From contig OY759970.1 in assembly GCA_963662965.1 (NCBI GenBank), positions 1,612,001 through 1,676,000 of the forward strand: a stretch of 64,000 nt of DNA. Direction: 5' to 3'. Position numbers and translations under genes: made by a program. The notes beneath the pieces were generated by a model. The model did not search any database. It had not been told where the DNA came from and was given only the letters and a program-made list of their open reading frames with translations. Numbering within the stretch: the first letter of the stretch is position 1; every line of letters begins with the position of its first letter. Positions 26,339 to 34,268 of the stretch are shown here, in pieces. Source of the stretch: DTWD01 sp963662965. GTDB taxonomy: Bacteria; Acidobacteriota; Vicinamibacteria; Vicinamibacterales; UBA8438.

Positions 26339-27546
26339 TCGCGCTCGCCTTCGTGCTCGCCCTGCTCGGTGGCACATCCCTGGCCGCGGCACAGTCGGCG
26401 GACGACGATGCCGCCGCGCAACGCGACCTCGGTGACGTCATCGCGGCGATCTTCGGAGGTGATGACGATGCCGAGGCGGACGCCGGGAGGACGGCCGAGG
26501 AGGAGGAGCAGAACGAGACGCGTTTCTTGATCTTCCCGACGCTCGGCAGCAACCCGGCGCTCGGGGTCGCGGGTGGCGCGCTCGCCACCATCACGGGGTA
26601 CTGGGGCGACTCGGAGACGACACCGCTCTCGTCGACGCTTGTGTCGGCCTCGTTCACGACGAAGAAGCAGGTGCTGATCGTCGCGCGGTCCGACCTCTAC
26701 GCGCCGAACGACAGCTGGCATCTGACGGGCGACTGGCGATTCTACGACTTCGTCGAGCGCACCCACGGGCTTGGCAGCGACCAGCCGGCGAACACCTTCA
26801 TCGACGTCAGCTACGACTGGTATCGCTTCCACCAGGTGGTCTCGCGCCCGGTCTGGGGCGGACTCGAGATTGGCGTCGGGTATCACCTCGATGCCCGCCG
26901 CAACATCGCCCCGCGGGATCCGCCCGCCGTGCTCCCAACGGCGCTCGAAGATCCGGGCGTCGAATCCGGCTCGTCGACGTCGTCCGGGGTTTCGCTGAAC
27001 CTCGTCTACGACCGGCGCGACCACCCGCTGAACCCGGAGCGCGGCGTCCTCGGGCGGGTCAGCTATGCGTTCTATCGCACCGGGCTCGGCAGCGAGCTCG
27101 ACTGGGACAACCTGCAGCTCGAGGGGCGCGCCTACCGGCGACTCCCGGGGCGGCGTCGGCAGGCACTGTCGGTCTGGGGCCTCGCCTGGCTGACGCGCGC
27201 GGGAGAACCGTCCTATTTCGATCTGCCGAGCGTCGGCTGGGATGCGTACGGTCGCACCGGGCGGGGCTACCGGGCCGGACGCTTTCGCGGCCGCGACTGG
27301 GTATACACCGAGGCCGAGTATCGCGTTGACCTGACACGGAACGGGCTGCTTGGCGCCGCGGCGTTCGTCAACGCCAGCCGATTCAGCGACATCGAAACGA
27401 ACGACCTGCAGCGGGTGGTCCCGGGCGGCGGGGTGGGACTCCGGATCAAGCTCGACAAGGAGCGCCGGTCGAACCTGGCGGTCGACGTCGCATGGGGTCG
27501 CGAGGGGTCGTCGGGGCTCTATCTGGCGATCAACGAAGCGTTTTAG
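26320..27546 (+). CDS. Outer-membrane surface antigen, Omp85/D15-like barrel
   Basis: 408 residues from GTG 26320, inside the end of the antitoxin frame; this start gives a good signal peptide (GVGPLIALAFVLALLGGTSLAAAQ). A later TTG at 26335 is possible. After an acidic low-complexity region (DDDAEADAGRTAEEEEQNE) comes an outer-membrane barrel: FLIFPTLGSNPALGVAGGALATI, LVYDRRDHPLNPERGVLGRV (the conserved D15 'R-D-x-P-G' type segment), and a C-terminal strand LYLAINEAF ending in Phe. No POTRA domains are seen, so it is a short barrel protein of the 'surface antigen' group rather than BamA itself. Confidence 0.78.
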   Translation: MGVGPLIALAFVLALLGGTSLAAAQSADDDAAAQRDLGDVIAAIFGGDDDAEADAGRTAEEEEQNETRFLIFPTLGSNPALGVAGGALATITGYWGDSETTPLSSTLVSASFTTKKQVLIVARSDLYAPNDSWHLTGDWRFYDFVERTHGLGSDQPANTFIDVSYDWYRFHQVVSRPVWGGLEIGVGYHLDARRNIAPRDPPAVLPTALEDPGVESGSSTSSGVSLNLVYDRRDHPLNPERGVLGRVSYAFYRTGLGSELDWDNLQLEGRAYRRLPGRRRQALSVWGLAWLTRAGEPSYFDLPSVGWDAYGRTGRGYRAGRFRGRDWVYTEAEYRVDLTRNGLLGAAAFVNASRFSDIETNDLQRVVPGGGVGLRIKLDKERRSNLAVDVAWGREGSSGLYLAINEAF

Positions 27547-30254
27547 TACCTGAACAAGTACGACAACTTGGCGAAGACCGCGCGGTTCGTCCGCTCAAGG
27601 GCGGTCGTCGGAAACAGCACGTCATCGATGCGGGTACCACGCTGATAGCGGTCGTCGTACCCCAGGAACGCGACGGTGCCGGCATTAACACGGTAGGTCA
27701 GCAGGATGTTGTTCCCCAGCGTCACCGCCTGCGTGTTGTGCTCCATGATGTGGCGCAACCCGAATCGGTCGCTGAACTGGAAGGTGGTCCGGAGCCGGTA
27801 GATCGTGACGTCGAACACTTCGGTGTCATCGGCCGGGTCGACGAAGCGACTGAAGATGCCGTCCAGCCGCGTCGTGAGCCGCGAGTTTGGCCGGAGGTTG
27901 AGCAGGAAGTTGCCGGTCATCGAGCGACCGAGAAACGGGCTGTCGCTGAAGAAGATCCCGTCGCCCCAGTTGAACCCGCTGGTCGCACCCATGAACGGCG
28001 TGCTGATCAGGATCGCGTAGAACCCGTACCCGGTTCTCCGAAAGTCAATCTCCTGAAAGCGCTCGAGGTCGCGGCTGACGGTGCCGCTGATCGACATATT
28101 GTTCAGAAACTGGAAGTTGGCCTGCCCAAGAATCTGCTCATCCTGCAGCACGCCCGCGTGGTCGTAGAGCCGCAGATAGGTAAACGACGGCCCCCAGGTG
28201 ATCAACGATGATTCCGGCCACCAGCGGTACGACACGGTGCCGGACGCCTGACGCAGGTCGACACGCGGGAGGAAGCCGCTCTCGGTCCGGAACTCCGGAT
28301 CGATGCTGCTGTAGGAGGCGCTGTACCCGAGGTTGCGGCCTTGCCGCGTCAGGTCCGCTTCGACGGCGGGCCCGCTCAGCGCGCCTTCCACCTCGTTCCG
28401 CGTCGACGAGCCGACCGCCAGGAAGCTTGCGCGATGTGTTCGCCCCAAGCGGAACCGCGCGTCGATCCCCCCGACCCGGTTGTAGTCTTCCCCGAATTCC
28501 CGCGCCGTCAGGATCGCGCCGAGATACGACTCCGAGTATAAGTCGTACCGGGCGCGCCCGACGACGGTCTGCGCCGTCGTCCCAAACCGCGGGTCGGCCG
28601 GATCGTCGAGACGACCCGCCGCCTCGTCGTTGGCCAGGACGAAGCCGAGCGTCGTATCGCCCACCTTGCCCGTCAGCTTGCCGCCGAAGCGCGGGTCGAC
28701 GATCGTTCGCGTGTGCAGCAGGTTGAGCGGGGTCGAGGTCTGGAAGATCTCCTGTCCCTCGAGGAAGAACGGACGTTGCTCCGGAAAGAAAAGCGCGAAC
28801 CGCTGGTTCGTCTCGATCTGCGGCCGGTCCGACTCGATCTGCGAAAAGTCGGGGTTGTAGGTCAGATCAGCCGTCAGGTTCGGCGTAATCCCGTATTTGA
28901 ACCCCACCCCGATGTCACCATCGGGATCGCGCTGATGGTAATCGTCGGTCTCCTGATCAAGTGACCCGAAGCTCACGCCGGTCACCTCCGGCAGGATCTC
29001 GAGGTTCCGGCTTTGGGAGAGGTCCTCGAGCCCGTCGAGGACGCCGAACTGCGTCAGCTGCCCGGCGACGTCGCGGGAGATCGGCGCCCATGATTGCGCC
29101 TCGGAACGCCCGCGGATCCGACGGGTGATCTGAAACCCCCAGCGATGCGCCTCCCCGGCCGCCCGCGCCGGATACCGCAGGCTCTTGAACGGAATCGCCA
29201 TCTCGGCGGTCCACCCGTCGTCGACCACCTGACCGCCAGTTTCGAACAGCGTGTTCCACGACGAGTCGCCCGGTATGCCGAACGACCCGGAGCTCACCAG
29301 CGTGCTGCCGCCACTGCTGCGACGCGACCCGCTGCTCCGCGCGCCGGTCTGCGCGCTGCTCGACGACACCCGACGCCCGGTGCTGCCGTCCGCAGTCACC
29401 AGCGAGTCCCCCTGGACGCCGTACCCGCTCACGGAAAACTGGTACGCGCGTTGTTGGTCGAGAAATGGATCAAACAGCACCGACATCTCGTCGTCGCCGC
29501 GACTCTGGTCGCGGTCGGTGCGATTGACCCGCATCATCGACGGTTCGCGGTAATGCGCGTAGAAGGCGAAGTACATGTTGTCGCTGTCGTACGCCATCCA
29601 CATTTCGGTCTCCTCGCTGCCGGGTGCCCCCGCCACCGGCGCGATCTGCACGAACTCGGTGATGTGCGTCGCGGTCTCCCAGACGGAGTCATCGAGACGA
29701 CCATCGATCTGCGGCGGCGTGGTCGTCCTGGAAATAACCGCACGGGGACGATCGTCCGGCGGGACCGTCGCAAACCCGCCGCGAGCACCGCTTCGACTCC
29801 CACCGCGGGGCGGGGCGTCGGCGTCCTCTAACTCGAGCACACCGAGCACACCACCCAGGGTGGGTACGATCTGATCCTGCAGCTGAAAGAGGTCAGCGAG
29901 CGGACCATCGACCTTGCCGCTCTGCCGCACGGCGCCGGTGTCGACGTCGATGAGCCTCACCGTGATCCTGAATTGTTCACCGATCCGCTGATACGCGCCT
30001 TCGACGAGCCACCGCGCGCTGGCCTCGCCCACCACCACCGCCATCCCCAGGCGTTCGAGATCACTCGCCACCGTGTCCGCGATCCCGGCCCCGATCCAAT
30101 CGTCGGAGGGCTGCGCGCTGAGATTGACGAACGGGGCGACGGCCACGGTGTCGTGCGATTGGGCCACCGCCACGGGCGGAACGGCGAGTGTGATTCCGAG
30201 TACGACGCTTGGCGGGATGCAGCGCGCCCAGAGTTGCGTGGTCAACTCGGTCAA
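27543..30254 (-). CDS. DUF5916 outer-membrane protein with CBM9-like domain
   Basis: 903 residues. Residues 1-32 form a signal peptide (VVLGITLAVPPVAVAQS). Residues 35-140 resemble the FlgO/CsgG-like or TolB N-terminal fold (VAVAPFVNLSAQPSDDWIGAGIADTVASDLE). About 165-390 is a carbohydrate-binding-like (CBM9) beta-sandwich: PPQIDGRLDDSVWETA, MYFAFYAHYREP, DDGWTAEMAIPFKSLRYP. The remainder is a large beta-barrel (DUF5916) with FALFFPEQRPFFLEGQEIFQ and a terminal KLSYLFRY. Probably an outer-membrane protein for uptake or sensing of a polymer, as inferred from the CBM. Its stop overlaps the converging surface antigen gene by 4 bases (27543-27546). Confidence 0.85.
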   Translation of the reverse strand: MTELTTQLWARCIPPSVVLGITLAVPPVAVAQSHDTVAVAPFVNLSAQPSDDWIGAGIADTVASDLERLGMAVVVGEASARWLVEGAYQRIGEQFRITVRLIDVDTGAVRQSGKVDGPLADLFQLQDQIVPTLGGVLGVLELEDADAPPRGGSRSGARGGFATVPPDDRPRAVISRTTTPPQIDGRLDDSVWETATHITEFVQIAPVAGAPGSEETEMWMAYDSDNMYFAFYAHYREPSMMRVNRTDRDQSRGDDEMSVLFDPFLDQQRAYQFSVSGYGVQGDSLVTADGSTGRRVSSSSAQTGARSSGSRRSSGGSTLVSSGSFGIPGDSSWNTLFETGGQVVDDGWTAEMAIPFKSLRYPARAAGEAHRWGFQITRRIRGRSEAQSWAPISRDVAGQLTQFGVLDGLEDLSQSRNLEILPEVTGVSFGSLDQETDDYHQRDPDGDIGVGFKYGITPNLTADLTYNPDFSQIESDRPQIETNQRFALFFPEQRPFFLEGQEIFQTSTPLNLLHTRTIVDPRFGGKLTGKVGDTTLGFVLANDEAAGRLDDPADPRFGTTAQTVVGRARYDLYSESYLGAILTAREFGEDYNRVGGIDARFRLGRTHRASFLAVGSSTRNEVEGALSGPAVEADLTRQGRNLGYSASYSSIDPEFRTESGFLPRVDLRQASGTVSYRWWPESSLITWGPSFTYLRLYDHAGVLQDEQILGQANFQFLNNMSISGTVSRDLERFQEIDFRRTGYGFYAILISTPFMGATSGFNWGDGIFFSDSPFLGRSMTGNFLLNLRPNSRLTTRLDGIFSRFVDPADDTEVFDVTIYRLRTTFQFSDRFGLRHIMEHNTQAVTLGNNILLTYRVNAGTVAFLGYDDRYQRGTRIDDVLFPTTALERTNRAVFAKLSYLFRY

Positions 30255-30272
30255 TATATCGGATAGCGGGCG

Positions 30273-30590
30273 CTACATCTCAAAGACCTGGTAGGATACC
30301 CGCTTCCACGCACCGCCTTCCCGGGCCCAGAGCAGACCGAGCGCACCACCGTCACGCCGTTTGAAGCGGAACAGGACCCCGTGATACGACGTGTCCGAGA
30401 CCTGTCCCCGCTCCTGGCCACACAGGTACTGCGCAGAGTCCTCGGGGCTCATCTCGGCCATCGCAAACTCGCCGTCGAACGTGTGGTCGATGAGCACCCG
30501 GTCGGGGTTGAGCGGCGCCTCGGCGTCAACCGCCTCGGTCAGGTTGTCGAGCCGCCCCATCTCCGGACGAGTAAGTAGCACCAAGGAGTA
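30273..30590 (-). pseudogene. C-terminal fragment of an unknown protein
   Basis: The frame ending at 30273 has coding character from about 30590: LLTRPEMGRLDNLTEAVDAE, RVLIDHTFDGEFAMAEMSPEDSAQYLC, GVLFRFKRRDGGALGLLW and WKRVSYQVFEM. The beta-strand run at the end looks like a SnoaL/NTF2 or lumazine-binding-type fold, but I cannot name the family. There is no start; upstream the frame turns into the antisense of the VWA gene that begins at 30601, so the 5' part was lost at that junction. It follows the DUF5916 gene start with only 18 bp between. Confidence 0.5.
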
Positions 30591-30600
30591 GGATAGGAAG

Positions 30601-31007
30601 GTGGCCCATAGTCGACTGCGTGTCTGGCGGCCGACGGCAGGCGGATGGATCGTTATCACCACGGTGCTCCTCGCCTGTAGCCTCTCTCCGCCGTCAGCAC
30701 GGGCCCAGCCGCAACAGCAACAACAGCTGTACATCCGGGTCGTCGACCAGCCGACCGGTGTGATGGTGACCGATCTCCACCGGGAGGAAGTGGTGATCTC
30801 GGAGGACGGCGTGGTGCGACCAGTCCTCGACGTGCGACCAGCGAATCTCCCCCTCAAGCTTGCGATTCTCGTGGACAACGGTGACACCGCCGCACGCGCG
30901 TTCGGCTTGGTGCAGGACGGGCTCCGCAGCTTCATCGACCGCCTGCCGGCGAATCAGGAGGTGTCGCTGCTCGCCTTGACGCCGGAGCCTCGATGGGTCT
31001 TGCGCGC
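30601..31007 (+). pseudogene. Acidobacterial VWA-type exported protein, N-terminal fragment
   Basis: GTG 30601 (RBS GGATAGGAAG) starts a protein with a signal peptide (GWIVITTVLLACSLSPPSARAQ) and the beginning of a VWA-like domain as in the Acidobacterial VWFA-related family: LYIRVVDQPTGVMVTDLHREEVVISEDG, then LPLKLAILVDNGD (the MIDAS-type strand, with DNGD instead of DxSxS) and FIDRLPANQEVSLLALTP. After PRWVLRA homology changes to the 3' end of a quinoprotein. The rest of the VWA domain is missing. The frame is not interrupted at the junction, so a chimeric protein could be made until the frameshift at 31197. Confidence 0.72.
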
Positions 31008-31288
31008 GGCGACCATGTCGCTCGTCGCAACCGGGGGTGGGCTCGTCTTTGGTGGCGACATCAATGGGCGGTTTCGGGCCTTCGACCAGGAGACCGGCGA
31101 GGTGCTGTGGGAAATCAACCTCGGCTCACCGGTCAGCGGCTTTCCAATCAGCTACGCCGTCGAGGGTCGGCAGTATGTGGCGGTCAGCACCGGCGTGGGG
31201 GGGGACAGCGTCGCACTTTGCCGGCCTCACGCCCGAGATCCGGGCGAGCTCGGGCAACAACCTGTTCGTGTTCGCCTTGCCGGAGTAA
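31008..31288 (+). pseudogene. PQQ-propeller dehydrogenase, C-terminal fragment with frameshift
   Basis: In the same frame as the VWA fragment, the sequence LVATGGGLVFGGDINGRFRAFDQETGEVLWEINLG and ISYAVEGRQYVAVSTG is the last blade pair of a quinoprotein alcohol dehydrogenase. At a run of eight G (31197-31204) the frame changes; the true end continues as ASHFAGLTPEIRASSGN then NLFVFALPE to TAA 31286. Only about 90 of roughly 600 residues remain. This gene normally precedes genes like the one at 31310 in related organisms (from memory, uncertain). Confidence 0.78.
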
Positions 31289-31309
31289 GAACCCTTGGGG
31301 GGAACAGTT

Positions 31310-31831
31310 ATGAACGCGCAGAAATCTCGGAGCACGATTCGCAACGCGGTGTTAGCGGCCTTGGTGATCATTCCGGTCTCCGCCCTTGCCTTCTGGTCCT
31401 CCACGTGTCCGTGTGAGCGCACGCCCGGCTTTTACTTGATGGGGGCTGCGGCCGAGGATCAGGTGGCCGACTGGTCGTTTGCCAACGAGGTCACGCTCTG
31501 TCAGATCCAGATCAGCATCGGCCTGCTGCCACACTCGATCAACCTGAACTGCATGTCGACGCCGGCGGGCGACCTCTATCTCAGCTGTTCCCAATGCGCC
31601 GCCAAGCGCTGGTCCAATGCCGCACTCGAGAACGACGTCGCTCGCCTCCGGCTGAACGGCACGGTCTACCCGGTCACCGTGACCCGGGTGATGGACACCG
31701 GCGAGCTCGACCGGGCCTGGCTCGCCCGGGTGACGAAGCTGAACGCACTCCCCGCACCGGCGAACCCCGCTCCGCCTCCAGGCACCCCACGGCCGGACGG
31801 TTGGTGGACCTTCCGCGTGGAGTCGAGGTAG
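31310..31831 (+). CDS. Membrane-anchored or exported protein, DUF2255-like
   Basis: 173 residues. One N-terminal hydrophobic helix (AVLAALVIIPVSALAFW) is followed by a Cys-rich stretch STCPCERTPGF, then a split-barrel-like region: INLNCMSTPAGDLYLSCSQCAAKRWSNAALENDVARLRLNG, VYPVTVTRVMDTGELDRAW, and a proline-rich end. The ordering resembles DUF2255/flavin- or F420-binding split-barrel proteins, a weak match by eye. ATG 31310 with GGGGGGAA upstream. The Cys pairs (CPC, CSQC) could bind metal. The protein would lie outside the cytoplasm. Confidence 0.6.
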   Translation: MNAQKSRSTIRNAVLAALVIIPVSALAFWSSTCPCERTPGFYLMGAAAEDQVADWSFANEVTLCQIQISIGLLPHSINLNCMSTPAGDLYLSCSQCAAKRWSNAALENDVARLRLNGTVYPVTVTRVMDTGELDRAWLARVTKLNALPAPANPAPPPGTPRPDGWWTFRVESR

Positions 31832-31840
31832 GTGCACGGT

Positions 31841-32371
31841 TCACGGTTCACGGTCCGCTGAAGCCCGATCCAGGATAGACACCACCGTCGACGTTGCTAG
31901 CGCGTAGCCGAGCGCACCAGCCGTCAGCGTCAAGAACGACGCGGCGTCCCGGAACAGACCGAGCCGTGCCACGGACAGGACCACGAGCGGCACGAAATAG
32001 AGGACCCCATTCCAGCGCCCGATCGCGCTCATCCGTAGCTGCTTCTGCCGGTGCAGCAGATAGGAGTCGAGCACGTATTGGCCAAAGGCGATGATGATCA
32101 AGACTGGCAGGATCGGTGTCACGAGCCCGGCCCGGGCGGCACCGGCCAGCCCGGCCGTCACGAACACGAAATCGGTGGCGTGGTCGAACAGCTGGCCCCT
32201 GGCCGAGGCGGTCTCCGTCATGCGCGCGACTCGCCCGTCCCAGTAGTCGGTCGCGATCGCCACACCCAACAGCACGAGCAGGACGCTCGGGTCGAGGAAC
32301 GCTGGTCGGGCGAAGGCGACGGCGACCGGCGCGACCAGCAGCAGCCGCAGCGCGGTGAGCGCATGGGCCAT
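31841..32371 (-). CDS. CDP-alcohol phosphatidyltransferase
   Basis: 176 residues, integral membrane enzyme with about five or six helices. The complete signature D-x2-DG-x2-AR-x8-G-x3-D-x3-D is visible: Asp42, Asp45-Gly46, Ala49-Arg50, Gly59, Asp63, Asp67 in TDYWDGRVARM through QLFDHATD. It transfers a phosphatidyl group from CDP-diacylglycerol to an alcohol; the acceptor (glycerol-3-phosphate, inositol phosphate or other) is not predictable. Last gene of a three-gene operon with tight overlaps (its ATG overlaps the TAA of the gene at 32371 by one base). Confidence 0.9.
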   Translation of the reverse strand: MAHALTALRLLLVAPVAVAFARPAFLDPSVLLVLLGVAIATDYWDGRVARMTETASARGQLFDHATDFVFVTAGLAGAARAGLVTPILPVLIIIAFGQYVLDSYLLHRQKQLRMSAIGRWNGVLYFVPLVVLSVARLGLFRDAASFLTLTAGALGYALATSTVVSILDRASADREP

Positions 32372-33345
32372 TACCGCCCAAACAGCTCACGCTTAGCCCG
32401 GGACCAGAAGACCACCCCGATCAGCGCGTTGAACAAGATGAAGAAGTTGTGCTGCACGAATCCAAACGCCGCCATCTGGCCTTCGCTCTCGGGAAAGAGA
32501 ATGACCCAGAAGGTAATCGCCGCCGCTCGCATCGGCGTGGGGACGGCTGCGGCAAAGAAGATGACCGGCAAGTAGCCCAGGAGCGAGAGGAAGGATGCCT
32601 CGACGCCGAACAGTCTCAACGCCAGCGTGTAGACGAGCACCGCCGCCAGGAGTGCCGGCGAGCGGAGCAAGAAGAACAACCCGTAGTGCTTGAGCGTCGC
32701 CATCTTGAAGGCATGGACGATCTTCCGGTTCCGCAGCTGATTCCCGGCAAGGACCCTCCCCCGAAAATAGAGAATCCACACGGCGAATACCGCGGCGCCG
32801 ACCGCAGCAATGTAGGGAATGAGACCGAACACCTCGGGGAGCGAATCGCCGCTCAGGGCGAAGCCGATGGTGGCCCAGATCAGCAGATAGAAGACCTCGC
32901 AGAACATGATGAACAGCATCACCGACGCCACCTCCCATCCCGGCACCTGGTCGCGCTTGTTCAGGTAGAGGGCCATCGCGCCTTTGCCTATCTGTTCGTT
33001 GAACATGGAGATGATGTAGGCGCTCGCGCGAATCGGCAGGATGTCCCGGTAGCGGATCGGTTTGACGAACCAGTTGAGAGCCCGGGTCACGACCAGCGTA
33101 TCGACCACGAAATAGAAGCCGGAGTACGCCATCATCAGTCCCAGCCAGGGTAGCCACCGCACATTGGCAAACACCCGCGTCATGTACTCGACGAGTGACA
33201 ACCCCTCGCGCGCCGCGGCGCCATTCAGACGGTAGTACAGGTAGGCGAAACAGCCGGCGGTGATGGCCAGGAAGACGACGCGACCCAGCGTGCTCGAGCC
33301 GCGGGATGCACCCGGTTCGTTCTTGGTGGTCTCGGATTCGGTCAC
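32371..33345 (-). CDS. Lysylphosphatidylglycerol-synthase-type membrane protein (flippase-like)
   Basis: 324 residues with roughly eight to nine membrane helices and an extra hydrophilic start. The arrangement (SAYIISMFNEQIGKGAMALYL, then FFLLRSPALLAAVLVYTLALRLFGV, and VIFFAAAVPTPMRAAAI) resembles the LPG_synthase_TM/AglD-like family, the transmembrane part of MprF and related lipid flippases or glycan-lipid transporters. No soluble synthase domain is present. It overlaps both neighbours (4 bases with 33342, 1 base with 32371), which strongly suggests cotranscription with a CDP-alcohol transferase and an NAD(P)-dependent epimerase; a joint function in a modified membrane lipid is inferred. 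Confidence 0.65.
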   Translation of the reverse strand: MTESETTKNEPGASRGSSTLGRVVFLAITAGCFAYLYYRLNGAAAREGLSLVEYMTRVFANVRWLPWLGLMMAYSGFYFVVDTLVVTRALNWFVKPIRYRDILPIRASAYIISMFNEQIGKGAMALYLNKRDQVPGWEVASVMLFIMFCEVFYLLIWATIGFALSGDSLPEVFGLIPYIAAVGAAVFAVWILYFRGRVLAGNQLRNRKIVHAFKMATLKHYGLFFLLRSPALLAAVLVYTLALRLFGVEASFLSLLGYLPVIFFAAAVPTPMRAAAITFWVILFPESEGQMAAFGFVQHNFFILFNALIGVVFWSRAKRELFGR

Positions 33346-34244
33346 TGGCGGGGGGTCTTCTCGGGAAGGAGTTTCTCCAGGGTCTCCGTGAGCGGGGTGA
33401 GACTCACGCCCAGGTCGACATCTGCATTCGTTCGCACCGATTCGTCAGCGGTGATCACGTCGATCACCGTGTGGGTCATGCCGCCTGGTCGGATCCATCC
33501 AGCCACGGCCGCACCCAGCTTGGCGGTCCAGACCGGGACGGCGGCGACCGACACATTGTGACCCATCAGCTGTCCGGTCTTGATGATCAGATCGCGATGG
33601 GTCACCGGCTCCGGTCCCACGAGCTCGTGCACGGCCACGCCGTCCGCCTGCGCCCGACAGCAACGCAGAATGGCGTCGCTCAGGTCGTCCACATCCAGCG
33701 GGCGTAACGAGTGGTGCCCGCCCCCCAGCACACGCACCGATGCTCGTGATGCCATGCCGACGAGTGCCTGGGCCCCGGCGGTGCCCGGACCCAACAGGAT
33801 TGGCGTGCGGATGATGGTGGCGGCGATGCTGTACTCCGCGACGATCTGTTCAGCCACACCCTTCGAGTGGTAATAGCGATTGCTCGAGTGGATGTCAGCC
33901 CCAAGGGCGCTGATGAGCACGATGTGATCCACACCGGCGTGTCGACACGCCTCCACCACCGCCCGTGTCGCGTCGACGTTGGCGGTCTGATAGCTCGAGT
34001 GCTTGCTTTCCACGAGAATGCCGGCGAGATGCACCAAACAGCCGGCTCCCTCGAGCAGGGCCGCCAGGGAGTCGCCCTCACCGTAGCGAATCACGCAGGG
34101 GGTGATCCGCGGATCGGACGGGAGGGTCGCGATCGCCTCTCGCCGGCGAACGCCGGCGCTGGCCTGAACGTCGTCCTGGCCCGCCAAGTGCCCCAACAGG
34201 ACTTTCCCGACGCTGCTGTTGGCTCCCGTGATAGCGATGCGCAT
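33342..34244 (-). CDS. NAD(P)-binding epimerase/NmrA-like protein (extended SDR)
   Basis: 300 residues. Rossmann start MRIAITGANSSVGKVLL with the atypical-SDR glycine pattern GANSSVG, then VDHIVLISALGAD and the Tyr-x3-Lys-type pair YYHSKGVAEQIV. The C-terminal half (LRPLDVDDLSDAILRCC, HELVGPEPVTHRDLI) is that of NDUFA9/YlbE-like sugar-nucleotide or quinone reductase-type epimerases. Substrate unknown. First gene of the lipid-type operon; its start lies 24 bp from that of divergent fbiC, so the intervening bases hold both promoters. Confidence 0.82.
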   Translation of the reverse strand: MRIAITGANSSVGKVLLGHLAGQDDVQASAGVRRREAIATLPSDPRITPCVIRYGEGDSLAALLEGAGCLVHLAGILVESKHSSYQTANVDATRAVVEACRHAGVDHIVLISALGADIHSSNRYYHSKGVAEQIVAEYSIAATIIRTPILLGPGTAGAQALVGMASRASVRVLGGGHHSLRPLDVDDLSDAILRCCRAQADGVAVHELVGPEPVTHRDLIIKTGQLMGHNVSVAAVPVWTAKLGAAVAGWIRPGGMTHTVIDVITADESVRTNADVDLGVSLTPLTETLEKLLPEKTPRQ

Positions 34245-34268
34245 AGATCAGTAGAATCATCCTACGGC

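Noticed and set aside
11384..31204. Phase-variable switching at the nine-G and eight-G tracts
   Set aside because: Both genes carry further, irreversible damage (missing 5' or 3' parts), so on/off switching would have no use; simple decay or read error is more likely.
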